NCBI GenBank assembly: GCA_016926135.1
Contig: JAFGPH010000180.1
Span: 1 to 14,281 of the forward strand
DNA length: 14,281 nucleotides
Direction: 5' to 3'
Origin: Deltaproteobacteria bacterium
GTDB taxonomy: Bacteria; Desulfobacterota; DSM-4660; Desulfatiglandales; HGW-15
The translations under genes and the position numbers were made by a program. The notes beneath the pieces were generated by a model. The model worked only from the letters and a program-made list of their open reading frames with translations. It was not told the DNA's origin and did not search any database. Numbering within the stretch: position 1 is the stretch's first letter; each line of letters opens with the position of its first letter. Below, piece after piece: positions 14,102 through 14,281 of this stretch.

Positions 14102-14281
<180 letters not shown>

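Overview
The window is G+C-rich bacterial DNA with every supported gene on the minus strand, so transcription runs from high to low coordinates. The gene content is dense in FeS, flavin and tungstopterin redox proteins and pairs Flx-type with Hdr-type subunits. That points to a strict anaerobe, most likely a sulfate-reducing or syntrophic member of the Desulfobacterota, though no marker gene fixes the taxon. No RNA genes, CRISPR arrays, transposases or phage genes are visible.

Layout in transcription order. (1) 14281-14102: the 3' end of a short-chain dehydrogenase (SDR), cut by the window edge. (2) 13831-5980: an electron-transfer block. It holds a HdrD-like double-CCG protein, a very large double HdrA-type flavoprotein, then FlxD (MvhD-like), FlxC and FlxB (ferredoxin-type subunits) and FlxA (FAD/NAD(P)/[2Fe-2S] subunit). 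The genes from flxD to flxA overlap or lie within 16 nt of each other. (3) 5964-3785: a tungsten aldehyde:ferredoxin oxidoreductase (AOR) family protein and a DmsB/HycB-type ferredoxin, joined by an ATGA overlap. (4) 3754-3621: an intergenic element of about 130 bp with long inverted arms. (5) 3542-26: a PEP-synthase-like enzyme split into two genes, one with the phospho-histidine domain and one with the ATP-grasp domain, as in phenylphosphate synthase. A small protein made of two tandem NIPSNAP-like repeats follows.

Proposed working model (inference). FlxA oxidises or reduces NAD(P)H. Electrons pass through FlxB/C/D to the double HdrA, where flavin-based bifurcation or confurcation may occur. 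One branch leads to the HdrD-like CCG subunit and another, through the 4Fe-4S proteins, to the AOR-type tungsten enzyme. The overall logic resembles the class II benzoyl-CoA reductase complex (BamB AOR-like, BamC ferredoxin, BamD HdrD-like, BamE HdrA-like, BamF MvhD-like), but with FlxABC-type subunits where that complex has the Nuo-like BamGHI. The linked split phosphotransferase suggests that a hydroxylated substrate, possibly phenolic, is activated by phosphorylation before further metabolism. The substrate cannot be read from the sequence.

The most interesting points are the AOR-Hdr-Flx combination beside a split PEP-synthase-like pair, the uncharacterised tandem-repeat protein in the place where a phenylphosphate synthase third subunit might be expected, the altered motifs in the AOR, and two unusual intergenic inverted-repeat elements (3621-3754 and 12459-12663).
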